IMG/VR virus record: IMGVR_UViG_3300044798_000668
Coordinates: 1-29,921 of that record
DNA length: 29,921 bases
Strand: one strand, 5' to 3'
Source of the DNA: a virus
Shown here: positions 14,872 to 21,325 of the stretch, piece by piece
How the letters are laid out: every line of letters starts with the position of its first letter
Position numbering within the stretch: the first letter of the stretch is position 1
Notes under the pieces: model-generated
The model's database searches: none
Told to the model about the DNA's origin: nothing
Seen by the model: the letters and a program-made list of their open reading frames with translations, nothing else
Made by a program: the position numbers and the translations under genes

Positions 14872-15383
14872 TGCCGTTCACCATTCCGTCAGGGCGTAAG
14901 GTTGTCATTGCTGGCAACCCCGTCATCGAGGAACTCACCGCCGAAGGCACGGGCGTGAAGCCTGGCCGACTCGTCAAGAAAGGCACCGCCGCCACACAGG
15001 TCGTCGTTGTCGCGGCCGCCACCGATAAGCCGTCAGGCTGGGTCGGCTGGGACGGCGAAGGCACCCACCCAAGCGCATCGCCGGCAACCCGCGACACAGC
15101 ATACGCGACCGGCAAGCTGGGTCCGATCGTCTACGGTCCTGGCACCATCCTGGTCGGCAAACTTGCCTCAGGCCAGAATGTGACCAAGGACGCTCCGCTT
15201 GTCTCCGCAGCGGACGGGGAACTCCAAGCTGCAGCTACCATCTCAAACACAGGCTCGTCAGGGCACGTTGGAGCAACACTTGCAGGATCGTTCGCGCCAG
15301 GGGGCATGATCGTTGCCCTTGCGAAGCAGGACTGCAACGCATCCGGAGCTGCCACAGACATCATCGTTGAGAGTCTAATCTAG
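14871..15383 (+). CDS. Probable capsid decoration protein
   Basis: A 170-residue protein whose ATG overlaps the last base of the scaffold gene. It is Gly-, Ala-, Thr- and Val-rich with few charged clusters, as in beta-rich head-stabilising proteins; the 'maGnPVieEl..egTgvkpGrLVkkg' opening resembles the decoration/stabilisation family next to many HK97-fold capsid genes. Position between scaffold and capsid genes supports this. It would bind at symmetry axes of the expanded shell. The exact family is not proven. Confidence 0.65.
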   Translation: MPFTIPSGRKVVIAGNPVIEELTAEGTGVKPGRLVKKGTAATQVVVVAAATDKPSGWVGWDGEGTHPSASPATRDTAYATGKLGPIVYGPGTILVGKLASGQNVTKDAPLVSAADGELQAAATISNTGSSGHVGATLAGSFAPGGMIVALAKQDCNASGAATDIIVESLI

Positions 15384-15397
15384 GAGGCTGACTGAAT

Positions 15398-16228
15398 TTG
15401 GTAACCTTAACCAATGAGCAGTACAAGTACATCGATGAGGCAGTTGCCTGGCCACCGCGCCAGATGCTCATCGGCAGACGCGTTGCACGAACCTTCGGCC
15501 CATTGGGCGAAGGCAAACTCACAATCGAGTGGACCAAGATCGCTGAAGCTGGCCCCGCTCAGTTGTTCCGCAGCGAGAAGGTCACCCTAAGCGAAGACAC
15601 CATCGACAACACTGTTGGCTCACTGGATATCCCCGCGATCGCGAGAGGTTTCAGGATCCCGCGCAGAAGCATCGAAGCCTCACGCACAACAGGAACACCG
15701 CTTGATATCGCCACGGCGAAGTCAGCGAGCTACAGAGTCTCACTGCTTGAGGATACGCTCATCCTGAAAGGGTCAGGTGGCCTCAACGGGTTCTATGACT
15801 CTGCCGGGAACGACTACTCGAGCTCGGCTGATTGGGATACCGCCACGAATATCCTTCCGGCCGTAAACGGTGGCATCGACCTACTAACGGCTGACAACAT
15901 ATTTCCGCCATACAACCTCGTCGTGAACCCGACTCAGTACGGCCAGCTCTTCGCGCTGGTTGCGAACACGAGCGAGTTCTACTACGATGTTGTCCAGCGG
16001 AGAATTGGCGGCCAGATCTTCCAGAGCCCCGCATTGACAGCGGGAACCGGTATGTTCCTCGCAAGCCCCGACGCTGGATTCTTCGACCTACCGCTAGGCA
16101 TAGATATCCACGCTGAGGTTGAGGAGCTCCCCCTGAACGAGTTCAAAGACTTGTACGGCGTCGTGTGGGACGCGATCACTCCACGCATTCGAGAAGCAAA
16201 CGCAATCTGCAAACTTTCCGCGATTTGA
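15398..16228 (+). CDS. Major capsid protein, HK97 fold (encapsulin-like)
   Basis: A 276-residue protein with a TTG start behind AGGAGG. The order of elements fits an HK97-fold shell protein of the encapsulin-like group: VARTFGPLGEGKLTIEW (residues 29-45), DIPAIARGFRIPRRSIEASR, the helix and loop around KSASYRVSLLEDTLILKG, and a C-terminal strand block HAEVEELPLNEFKDLYGVVW. Its place after protease, scaffold and decoration genes is decisive. There is no long N-terminal delta domain, in keeping with a separate scaffold. The gene is followed by hairpins that would end or reduce transcription. Confidence 0.85.
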   Translation: MVTLTNEQYKYIDEAVAWPPRQMLIGRRVARTFGPLGEGKLTIEWTKIAEAGPAQLFRSEKVTLSEDTIDNTVGSLDIPAIARGFRIPRRSIEASRTTGTPLDIATAKSASYRVSLLEDTLILKGSGGLNGFYDSAGNDYSSSADWDTATNILPAVNGGIDLLTADNIFPPYNLVVNPTQYGQLFALVANTSEFYYDVVQRRIGGQIFQSPALTAGTGMFLASPDAGFFDLPLGIDIHAEVEELPLNEFKDLYGVVWDAITPRIREANAICKLSAI

Positions 16229-16235
16229 AAGTCGC

Positions 16236-16300
16236 CACACAGCCTCATCCGAGGCGAGTGTGCGTGCAAACTTCTTTCCGCCATCTTTCTTGACTGGCGG
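16236..16300 (+). terminator. Tandem hairpins after the capsid gene
   Basis: The first hairpin pairs CACAC (16236-16240) and GCCTC (16242-16246) with GAGGC (16251-16255) and GTGTG (16258-16262), ten base pairs with a small bulge. The second pairs CCGCCA (16278-16283) with TGGCGG (16295-16300) and is followed by pyrimidine-rich TCTTTCC. They sit 8-72 bases after the capsid stop and are a good candidate for a terminator or an mRNA-stabilising end. Confidence 0.5.
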
Positions 16301-16315
16301 TCTTTCCGAATCATC

Positions 16316-16334
16316 GGTACTGATCATCAGTACC
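16316..16334. promoter_or_regulatory. 19-bp palindrome downstream of the capsid hairpins
   Basis: GGTACTGAT and ATCAGTACC are perfect 9-bp inverted arms around a single C. The site lies after the hairpins and about 40 bases before the next possible gene, a sensible place for an operator controlling the neck and tail genes. Its near-perfect symmetry with a one-base centre fits a DNA-binding dimer rather than an RNA hairpin. Confidence 0.45.
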
Positions 16335-16374
16335 ATTCACAAGGTTTCATGCGGAGGCAAGCGTCACGTCCTGT

Positions 16375-16740
16375 GTGATCAACGCCCTCCGCTATCCCAC
16401 ATATCTCCAGCTGTTCTATGGTGAGTATGACCCGGAGGATCGATACGATGAGCACTCGGTCACTCACATGGAGATCCGAATCCGATACGATAACCTTGCG
16501 AAGCTGCCGCGCCGACGCTTCGCTCCGCCCTGTCGCTCGTTGTGCGGCTTCGATCTGCATCGCTGGCACCTGACCTGCCTGCTGAGTTGTCTCCTGAGGA
16601 GAGTGCATTACGGAAAGATGCCTGCCAAGATTCCGGTCCAAGGATACACGCTCTGGATAGATCGAGGGCGACGGTTCGAGCGTGTGAAGGCGCTGCTCCT
16701 CAAACGGGTCATGACGATAGCTGAACAACTCGCGAAGTGA
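16375..16740 (+). CDS. Hypothetical small basic protein
   Basis: A 121-residue ORF with a GTG start. The second half is strongly basic (KIPVQGYTLWIDRGRRFERV, then KALLLKRVM). The first half is less convincing and holds several Cys and His without a clear zinc pattern. Support for a real gene is its stop, which overlaps the GTG of the next small ORF (GTGA), as coupled genes do. A reverse ORF covers the same bases but looks less protein-like. An internal ATG (residue 32) is a possible start. Confidence 0.4.
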   Translation: MINALRYPTYLQLFYGEYDPEDRYDEHSVTHMEIRIRYDNLAKLPRRRFAPPCRSLCGFDLHRWHLTCLLSCLLRRVHYGKMPAKIPVQGYTLWIDRGRRFERVKALLLKRVMTIAEQLAK

Positions 16741-16850
16741 CCAGATTGATCACGGCTCGACTCGTTCTCTACGTCATCGTTCTCATAGTGGCAGTCATCC
16801 TCGCCAGCCTCGCATGGAAGACCTGCATGTTCGTTCGGCTCCCGGAGTAG
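16737..16850 (+). CDS. 37-residue membrane peptide
   Basis: GTG at 16737 overlaps the stop of the previous ORF and runs to TAG at 16848. The product is MTRLITARLV, then a continuous hydrophobic stretch of about 19 residues (LYVIVLIVAVILASLAW) and a short CMFVRLPE tail. It is a single-pass membrane peptide with a basic N-terminus. It lies ten bases before the connector gene. Unrelated small membrane peptides are common in late regions; a holin or an antiholin role is only a guess. Confidence 0.45.
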   Translation: MTRLITARLVLYVIVLIVAVILASLAWKTCMFVRLPE

Positions 16851-16859
16851 TGAAGATAG

Positions 16860-17318
16860 ATGACCGCTTGGACAACCGCAACTGAAGTCCGCAAGTATGC
16901 GCAGGCCAAACTGGAGAGCATCAATTACGACAAGAACACGCCGTTCGCAAACGACGCTGCTTTCGAGGCTTTTATAACGGACACGCTGATTCCTCGAGCT
17001 CAAGGTCACATCAACGCTTTCTGTAAGCGGGACTTCGACGCGGACTATCCGACCGGGATCCCCGAAGCCATCGAGGACGTTGCCGCTCGAGCGACAGCCA
17101 ACATGGTCCAGTACTTGATCATGAATAAGATGGGGCCGCTCATCCGCACCGGAGACTATCAGATCTCGATTCCAAACCAGTCCGTCCTGACGAAGGAACT
17201 CCGCGACCTACTCGCGCCCTGGGTGAAGCGAGGCGGCCACGTGAAAGCAACCGACTGGAAGACCAAGGAGATCACCGACACTTGGGACTATCCAGAGAAG
17301 GATCCATTCCTGGTTTGA
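16860..17318 (+). CDS. Head-tail connector (gp6-like)
   Basis: A 152-residue, mostly helical protein. The pattern WTTATEVRKYAQAKLESI near the start, then the helix DTLIPRAQGHINAFCKRDF and IPEAIEDVAARATANMVQYL, matches the helical bundle of adaptor proteins that sit under the portal (HK97 gp6/SPP1 gp15 group). Such proteins bind the portal ring after packaging and receive the tail. Its position between the capsid gene and a gp10-like gene agrees. Confidence 0.7.
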   Translation: MTAWTTATEVRKYAQAKLESINYDKNTPFANDAAFEAFITDTLIPRAQGHINAFCKRDFDADYPTGIPEAIEDVAARATANMVQYLIMNKMGPLIRTGDYQISIPNQSVLTKELRDLLAPWVKRGGHVKATDWKTKEITDTWDYPEKDPFLV

Positions 17319-17342
17319 AGCGCTTGACAGGAGGGATGACCG

Positions 17343-17528
17343 CTGAGTAAGATCAGAGTAGAGGTCAAGAGCGGCGACCAGGTGCTGACGACCTTCGAGC
17401 TCGCTGAGAAACAGGTCAAGACGGGCTCTCGCGGATTCCACGCCCAAGGCAAAGTGGAACTAGAGGGCAAGCGCTACCAAGCAAACTTCCTACTGGTCGA
17501 GATCGGAAGCAAGCCCAAGAAGTCTTAG
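17343..17528 (+). CDS. Small beta-rich neck-region protein with a CTG start
   Basis: A 61-residue product, LSKIRVEVKSGDQVLTTFEL and on, reads as a compact all-beta protein (FHAQGKVELEG, then YQANFLLVEIG). The frame has a TGA at 17337, so the start must lie after it; CTG 17343 follows GGAGG (17330-17334) at eight bases, while the next GTG lies well inside the first hairpin. A CTG start is therefore the best reading. It lies between connector and gp10-like genes; the role is unknown. Confidence 0.55.
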   Translation: MSKIRVEVKSGDQVLTTFELAEKQVKTGSRGFHAQGKVELEGKRYQANFLLVEIGSKPKKS

Positions 17529-17728
17529 CAGTCTGCACCACAGTTGCGGAAGATCCGGCCTATGCCGTCGACTACTCCAGTTACATACGCGAGCACCAGA
17601 ATCGCCGGAGCGCCAATGAACAAGGCGAGTAAGAAACCGACCAGCGCATGTTCGGCTGGACTCACACGCCACACCACCCGCACAAGTTGAAGGGCCTGTA
17701 TTTGGGGATTGTCATAAGTGGCAGACAT
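17525..17728 (-). CDS. Reverse-strand single-pass membrane protein
   Basis: On the reverse strand an ATG at 17728 opens 67 residues (a GTG at 17749 would add seven). The middle is a clear membrane helix (LVGFLLALFIGAPAILVLAY) followed by VTGVVDGIGRIF and a CGADC end. The forward frames over this interval read like shadows. It is opposite to the late operon and its stop overlaps the end of the neighbouring forward gene by four bases. It is one of three small reverse-strand genes in this stretch, perhaps an early or accessory gene. Confidence 0.45.
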   Translation of the reverse strand: MSATYDNPQIQALQLVRVVWRVSPAEHALVGFLLALFIGAPAILVLAYVTGVVDGIGRIFRNCGADC

Positions 17729-17855
17729 CACTCTCGCAGTCTCGGTCACGAAACTCGAAATCAGGTGGCTAGCGCATAGGGGTCACGGCAGGATCTACGT
17801 CGCGCTTGAACTGAAGGTGGAAGATAGAACATGCCAAACTGGTCTGCCAGAATAA
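17718..17855 (+). CDS. 45-residue forward ORF
   Basis: GTG at 17718, eight bases after GGGGAT, opens MADITLAVSVTKLEIRWLAH then RGHGRIYVALELKVED. The pattern is of two or three strands and it ends inside the gp10-like gene. It could be a small neck-region protein. Its start overlaps the start of the reverse-strand membrane gene, so both may not be functional. Confidence 0.4.
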   Translation: MADITLAVSVTKLEIRWLAHRGHGRIYVALELKVEDRTCQTGLPE

Positions 17856-18184
17856 TCGCAGATACGGTCACGCCGAAACTGGTAGCTTTCCCTGGAAGAC
17901 TCGAAGGCGAGATTGAAAGAGAACTGGATCCTGTCGGCGCTGACATGGAAGATCATGCTAGGTCCCTCGTGCGAGTACGCACGGGTTTCCTTCGGTCCAC
18001 GATCTACCACAAAGCGACCGGCCTAGTGCTTGACTTTGGAGCAACGGCGGATTATGCTTCGTACAACGAGTTCGGAACATGGAGGATGTTGCCGCAGCCA
18101 TTCATGCGACCAGCTCTGGACGCGAGTTCGCAGAAGATCCTTGACGCGATTCTCGTGGGCGCAATGAACGCTCTAGGCGTTTGA
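17831..18184 (+). CDS. Tail-completion protein, HK97 gp10 family
   Basis: A 117-residue protein with the family's signature blocks: ARSLVRVRTGFLRSTI (residues 43-58), then GATADYASYNEFGTWRM and QPFMRPALDAS. These are typical of the gp10-like neck proteins that join the head connector to the tail tube. Position after the connector gene and before the tail terminator supports this. Its ATG follows GGTGGAAGATAG. It precedes two reverse-strand genes. Confidence 0.85.
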   Translation: MPNWSARIIADTVTPKLVAFPGRLEGEIERELDPVGADMEDHARSLVRVRTGFLRSTIYHKATGLVLDFGATADYASYNEFGTWRMLPQPFMRPALDASSQKILDAILVGAMNALGV

Positions 18185-18188
18185 GGAA

Positions 18189-18365
18189 CTAGGTCTTGTC
18201 AGCTTCAACCGTCTCAATCGTAACTCGGATCTTCTTGCCCTCAAGGTCTTTGAAGAAGTCTAAGGTTCCTACTGCCGCGCCATCGTGGTCCTCGATATAG
18301 AGTCGCTGATACTGGGCATTAACCGTCTTGTCTTCGCACACATTGCCCTCAAAGATCCGCTTCAT
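18189..18365 (-). CDS. 58-residue reverse-strand protein
   Basis: From an ATG at 18365 the reverse strand encodes MKRIFEGNVCEDKTVNAQYQ, then RLYIEDHDGAAVGTLDFF and EGKKIRVTIETVE, a balanced small beta-rich protein with alternating strands that clearly looks coding. It ends eight bases short of the gp10-like stop in convergent orientation. It lies ten bases downstream of another reverse-strand gene, so the two form an operon. No family is recognised; the pattern recalls small DNA-mimic or inhibitor proteins, but that is speculation. Confidence 0.6.
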   Translation of the reverse strand: MKRIFEGNVCEDKTVNAQYQRLYIEDHDGAAVGTLDFFKDLEGKKIRVTIETVEADKT

Positions 18366-18375
18366 AATGCTCGTC

Positions 18376-18648
18376 TCACTCTATCTTGCAGGAATAGTCC
18401 GTCCCGTTGTATTCCTTTGCCTCAAGGGCGCTGCCATCTCGAACCACGTCGACTGTGATCCTCAGTCCTTTCGTCTCATCCCTCATGTGCTCTAGCTCAT
18501 TCACGATTCGACAGATCCCAAGGACTATACAGAGCAGCTTCTCGCTATCCCTAACCTGACTGGCCACGCGGATCTCTTGCACCAGGTCTGAGACAACCCG
18601 CTCGTTCTTGATGCCCCTCGGAATGTTGAGGCCAATCTTTGCGCTCAT
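18376..18648 (-). CDS. 90-residue reverse-strand protein
   Basis: The open frame is longer, but the part upstream of the ATG at 18648 is a shadow of the forward tail gene. From this ATG the protein reads MSAKIGLNIPRGIKNERVVS, with a helix (DLVQEIRVASQVRDSEKLL, then VLGICRIVNELEHMRDE) and a final strand region (GLRITVDVVRDGS) ending in DYSCKIE. It looks like a real alpha-beta protein. Together with the next gene it makes a two-gene reverse unit set into the late operon. No motif tells its function. Confidence 0.6.
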   Translation of the reverse strand: MSAKIGLNIPRGIKNERVVSDLVQEIRVASQVRDSEKLLCIVLGICRIVNELEHMRDETKGLRITVDVVRDGSALEAKEYNGTDYSCKIE

Positions 18649-18730
18649 AGTGACATCAAATGGATGATGGCGCCAAGTTCCAATAAGGCTTGTTGCGTTG
18701 ACGAAATCAAGAGCGGGATGATAGAGAAGA

Positions 18731-19165
18731 TTGCCTTCAACCACCACGCGAGCCGATGCCAAGGATGCGTTCAAAACTATTCTGGACGCTGCGCAACTTG
18801 GCGTTCCAGTGTTTCGGGATCTGCCGCCTGAAGGTGCTCCCGCACCCAGCGTTGTGCTGACCCTTGTAAGTGGCAGCAGCCGAAGTGGCGCTATCGGTCT
18901 CCAGGAGACGAAGACGCAGCGTGCTCTGGAAGTGCGCCATCGCATCCAGATTGATTGTTATCATGATGACAAGGTCGAATGCGACCGGGTCGCTGACCAG
19001 GTAGAGCAAGCCATCGCGGATCGTGAGGACACGCTGCGTTCCACGTATGGGATCGAGAACGTTCAGAAGGTAGACGATGCCGACGTTTCTATGCCGAATG
19101 AGCTCAGTCGGCAATGCCGAGTCCGACTGGACTTCGGCTTCACCACGTACCGCGCTGTGGCATAG
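18731..19165 (+). CDS. Probable tail terminator protein
   Basis: A 144-residue protein with a TTG start. An N-terminal helix (TRADAKDAFKTILDAAQLG) is followed by strands (APSVVLTLVSGSS, LEVRHRIQIDCYH), a helix (VADQVEQAIADREDTLRS) and final strands ending RVRLDFGFTTYR. This order matches tail terminators that cap the tail tube, and it sits between gp10-like and tail-tube genes as expected. Identification is by fold pattern and position. The start lacks a good ribosome site. Confidence 0.6.
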   Translation: MPSTTTRADAKDAFKTILDAAQLGVPVFRDLPPEGAPAPSVVLTLVSGSSRSGAIGLQETKTQRALEVRHRIQIDCYHDDKVECDRVADQVEQAIADREDTLRSTYGIENVQKVDDADVSMPNELSRQCRVRLDFGFTTYRAVA

Positions 19166-19247
19166 CGGCGTGGTTTCTCAGGGTCATGGCCCTAACGGCT
19201 TCGAGTCGGGGGCTTTGACGAAACAAACTAGGAGGTAGGAAAATAAT

Positions 19248-19520
19248 ATGACAGCAACAGACATCAAAGAAACCGTGACCTCATCCAAACAGACCGTTGT
19301 GACCGCAGCGGTAGAGAAGAAATACGTGACCTTCGAAGCGCTGGCAGTGAGCGAAACCAACACCATAACGCTCGGTGATTTCACCACAATCGCCGGGGCC
19401 GTCTTGCTGAAGAAATCAGACGGCGCGACTGTGACCTTCACGAAAGCAACAAACGTGCTGACAGTCACCGAAGCAGATCTCACAAACATCGACCTCGTGG
19501 GCTTCGCCTACGGAACCTAG
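19248..19520 (+). CDS. Small beta-rich virion-like protein
   Basis: A 90-residue protein preceded by AGGAGGTAGG, one of the strongest ribosome sites in the window, which implies high expression. It is Thr- and Val-rich with alternating strands (KKYVTFEALAVSETNTITLG, then GATVTFTKATNVLTVTEADL). Its place next to the tail tube suggests a structural protein, such as a tail-tube partner or decoration protein. No family is recognised. Confidence 0.55.
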   Translation: MTATDIKETVTSSKQTVVTAAVEKKYVTFEALAVSETNTITLGDFTTIAGAVLLKKSDGATVTFTKATNVLTVTEADLTNIDLVGFAYGT

Positions 19521-19533
19521 GAGCGAGACAAGA

Positions 19534-19962
19534 ATGACAAAATACCTAGGCAAAGACTACGAGTTGCGTCTCGCGACCACAGAGGGTGGCCTCGATTCCG
19601 CTCCGGCGTTATCGCGCTGGGAAAGCATCAACACCAAGACAGGGCAAGGCCGCAAGAAGGATCCCGTCGGGCTCGGTTCACGCCTTAAGGAAGTCAGCGT
19701 GGGCCTGCTGGACTACTCGGGCTCCGCAAGTGGATGGTATGATGAGACTGCAGCAGGCGGATCCGCAGACATTCTAACCGCTTTCGGCATGTTCGAGCAG
19801 TCAGACGTCACTCCACTGTACGTGCAGCTGAAGAACAAGAAGACCGGATCGCTCATCACACTGAAGAAGTGCATCGGCGACGCGGCGTTGAAGGTCGACT
19901 CGCCTGAGGGTTACGCGATGTGGTCATGGGACTTTGACTTCGAGGATATCTCGAAGACCTAG
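19534..19962 (+). CDS. Probable major tail tube protein
   Basis: A 142-residue protein with an ATG behind GGAGCGAG. The pattern of strands, YLGKDYELRLATTEGG at the N-terminus, KEVSVGLLDYSGSASGWYDE in the middle and YAMWSWDFDFEDISK at the end, fits the small beta-barrel tail tube fold of siphoviruses. It lies between the terminator and the tail chaperone genes, the standard place. Many copies would stack as rings around the tape measure. Confidence 0.72.
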   Translation: MTKYLGKDYELRLATTEGGLDSAPALSRWESINTKTGQGRKKDPVGLGSRLKEVSVGLLDYSGSASGWYDETAAGGSADILTAFGMFEQSDVTPLYVQLKNKKTGSLITLKKCIGDAALKVDSPEGYAMWSWDFDFEDISKT

Positions 19963-20025
19963 AAACTCCCCACTTTCTTGGGACTAGACGTTGAGATAGA
20001 CGATTGAGATTGGAGATTTCCGTTC

Positions 20026-20304
20026 ATGTCAGATGCATCGCTAGATGGGAAGTTCTACGTTAGTTTCGGCGTGGTCATGAGCGTTCAACACGCCGACGTC
20101 GAGACGGTACGCGCCGCTATCGAAGGGTGCGGCGGTAAGATTGTTTTTCAGACCGTCTCGAAGGACCCACTCTACTTGCTTAGACGCAACCAGGTTGAAA
20201 AAATCCTCAACGGTGACACCTCGTGCCTCAAAAAGGTCCATGCTCGGAAGTCGCGAGAACGGTCGCGACCCGCGATTGAGAAAGATAGCGAGGGATCTCG
20301 GTAA
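20026..20304 (+). CDS. Hypothetical protein after the tail tube
   Basis: A 92-residue ORF with an ATG behind TTGGAGAT. The first 65 residues look folded: strand KFYVSFGVVMSVQ, a helix (ADVETVRAAIEGCG), a strand (GKIVFQTVSKDPLYLL) and a helix. The last 27 residues are basic and overlap the end of the reverse-strand endonuclease gene by 77 bases, so they may be unimportant. No family is recognised. Confidence 0.5.
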   Translation: MSDASLDGKFYVSFGVVMSVQHADVETVRAAIEGCGGKIVFQTVSKDPLYLLRRNQVEKILNGDTSCLKKVHARKSRERSRPAIEKDSEGSR

Positions 20305-20662
20305 GTATCTTTGGGTGCCTCTCGGCATATCCTAGAACCCTATTGCAAGTGCTGCAAAGAAGACCTCTAACGGCGCCAGTTTGATGATCGTGGTCCACGG
20401 TCAGTTTTGCGAAGAACCGCAGGCAGATAAGACACTGGCCTTTCTGCCTCTTGTAGAGAGTTTGATACTCGCTTTCACTTATTCCATATTTCGTCAGGAG
20501 TAGATATTGGCGGTGACAGGCCGCGTCCAAGAGTCGGAGACGCGGGTCAGCTCGGCGTTTGGCCTTGTACCTGCGAACTCTCTCACAATGCTGTTGTTTG
20601 TGGCCATTGTAGTACTCACGACAGCGGATACGATTCCGTTCTGACTGGTCAGATAACGTCAT
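20228..20662 (-). CDS. Endonuclease VII-like HNH nuclease
   Basis: A 144-residue reverse-strand protein; the ATG at 20662 is chosen because AAGGAT lies six bases upstream and residues before it look non-coding. It matches the recombination endonuclease VII family: KYGISESEYQTLYKRQKGQC, C77-x2-C80, the catalytic block VDHDHQTGAVRGLLCSTCN (D90-H91-D92-H93, C103-x2-C106-N107), and a final helix (PKILTEIPRYL). The family cuts branched DNA, and free-standing members can act as homing endonucleases. The basic N-terminus should bind DNA. It is inserted against the direction of the tail genes, which favours a mobile nuclease. Confidence 0.85.
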   Translation of the reverse strand: MTLSDQSERNRIRCREYYNGHKQQHCERVRRYKAKRRADPRLRLLDAACHRQYLLLTKYGISESEYQTLYKRQKGQCLICLRFFAKLTVDHDHQTGAVRGLLCSTCNRVLGYAERHPKILTEIPRYLSQSRVATVLATSEHGPF

Positions 20663-20789
20663 AGGAAATCCTTCACGTCTTGGGCGTGCAGCTTTCTCAG
20701 ACATAAGAATTGAGGGGAGTTCAGAGTGATGCCTTCCATCTGAAGGGAGGTTCACAAGAAGAAGCAAGAACAAAGGAGGGTGGATAGAA

Positions 20790-21182
20790 GTGAGTGAAGA
20801 AGAGAGAAGACGACAAGAGATTCTGGGCACTCGGGCGGAGCACAAGCGCCTGAGCGAGATGATTCCACTGGGCACCGAATACTCGGAACTCGTGACTGTT
20901 CAAGGCATCGACAAGAAGGAGCACACTGTCAAGGTGTATCCGCTCTCGGACAAGGCTCTGGCCGAGGTGTTGACGGCGTCCGGGGCTGAGTTGGCAGACA
21001 TCGGGAATCGGGCGAAGGTGGTTTCAAACCTGAAGCTGCTGCAACTTGTAGCAGTCAAGGCAACTAAGGATCCTGACATCTGCAGTTATCTGATGCCGCT
21101 TCAGAGTCTGCCGATCGCGTTGAAGGCATTTGAGCTCAGCGGCTTGACGGAAGGCCCAAAACCCGAATCGACCTCTTCGTAG
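20790..21182 (+). CDS. Tail assembly chaperone, short form (gpG-like)
   Basis: A 130-residue protein with a GTG start ten bases after GGAGG. Sequence is largely helical with the pattern of tail chaperones (MIPLGTEYSELVTV, then YPLSDKALAEVLTASG and a C-terminal helix). It lies immediately before the tape measure, and a CCCAAAA slip site eight codons before its stop allows a longer form. The short form would coat the tape measure while the tail is built. Confidence 0.75.
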   Translation: MSEEERRRQEILGTRAEHKRLSEMIPLGTEYSELVTVQGIDKKEHTVKVYPLSDKALAEVLTASGAELADIGNRAKVVSNLKLLQLVAVKATKDPDICSYLMPLQSLPIALKAFELSGLTEGPKPESTSS

Positions 21183-21316
21183 ACGGCATCTACTCAGGCC
21201 CCCTCGAAGTGCTCGTCACATACTTCCATCTTAGTCTCCGAGAGGCGGCTGAACTCACGCCTCTACAGCGCCAGTGGTACTTGGCGATCGCCGCGAAACA
21301 ACATCCTCAATCATAG
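20790..21316 (+). CDS. Tail assembly chaperone, -1 frameshift product (gpGT-like)
   Basis: Slipping back one base at 21155-21161 lets the ribosome read on past the stop of the short form as TRIDLFVDGIYSGPLEV, then LTPLQRQWYLAIAAKQHPQS, to TAG at 21314. The extension is clearly coding and has the 'LTP.QR.WYL' end typical of the T part of gpGT. The full product would be about 175 residues. Its start signal is that of the short form. This mirrors lambda G/GT, where the T part recruits the tail tube. Confidence 0.78.
21155..21161 (+). promoter_or_regulatory. Slippery heptamer CCCAAAA for -1 frameshifting
   Basis: In frame the codons are CCA AAA preceded by a C, so the site fits X-XXY-YYZ exactly (C-CCA-AAA) and both tRNAs can re-pair after a -1 slip. 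It lies within the overlap of the two frames and 19 bases before the short-form stop. Confidence 0.78.
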
Positions 21317-21325
21317 GTGAGAGAA

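Noticed and set aside
16327-16728. 133-residue reverse ORF
   Set aside because: Sequence is low in order, and the forward ORF on the same bases has a coupled stop-start with the next gene.
18649-18945. N-terminal extension of the 18376-18648 reverse gene
   Set aside because: The extension overlaps the tail terminator gene and reads as its shadow; folded-looking sequence begins at the ATG at 18648.
20663-20875. N-terminal extension of the endonuclease VII-like gene
   Set aside because: The extension is Leu/Ser-rich, unlike the family, and the ATG at 20662 has the ribosome site.
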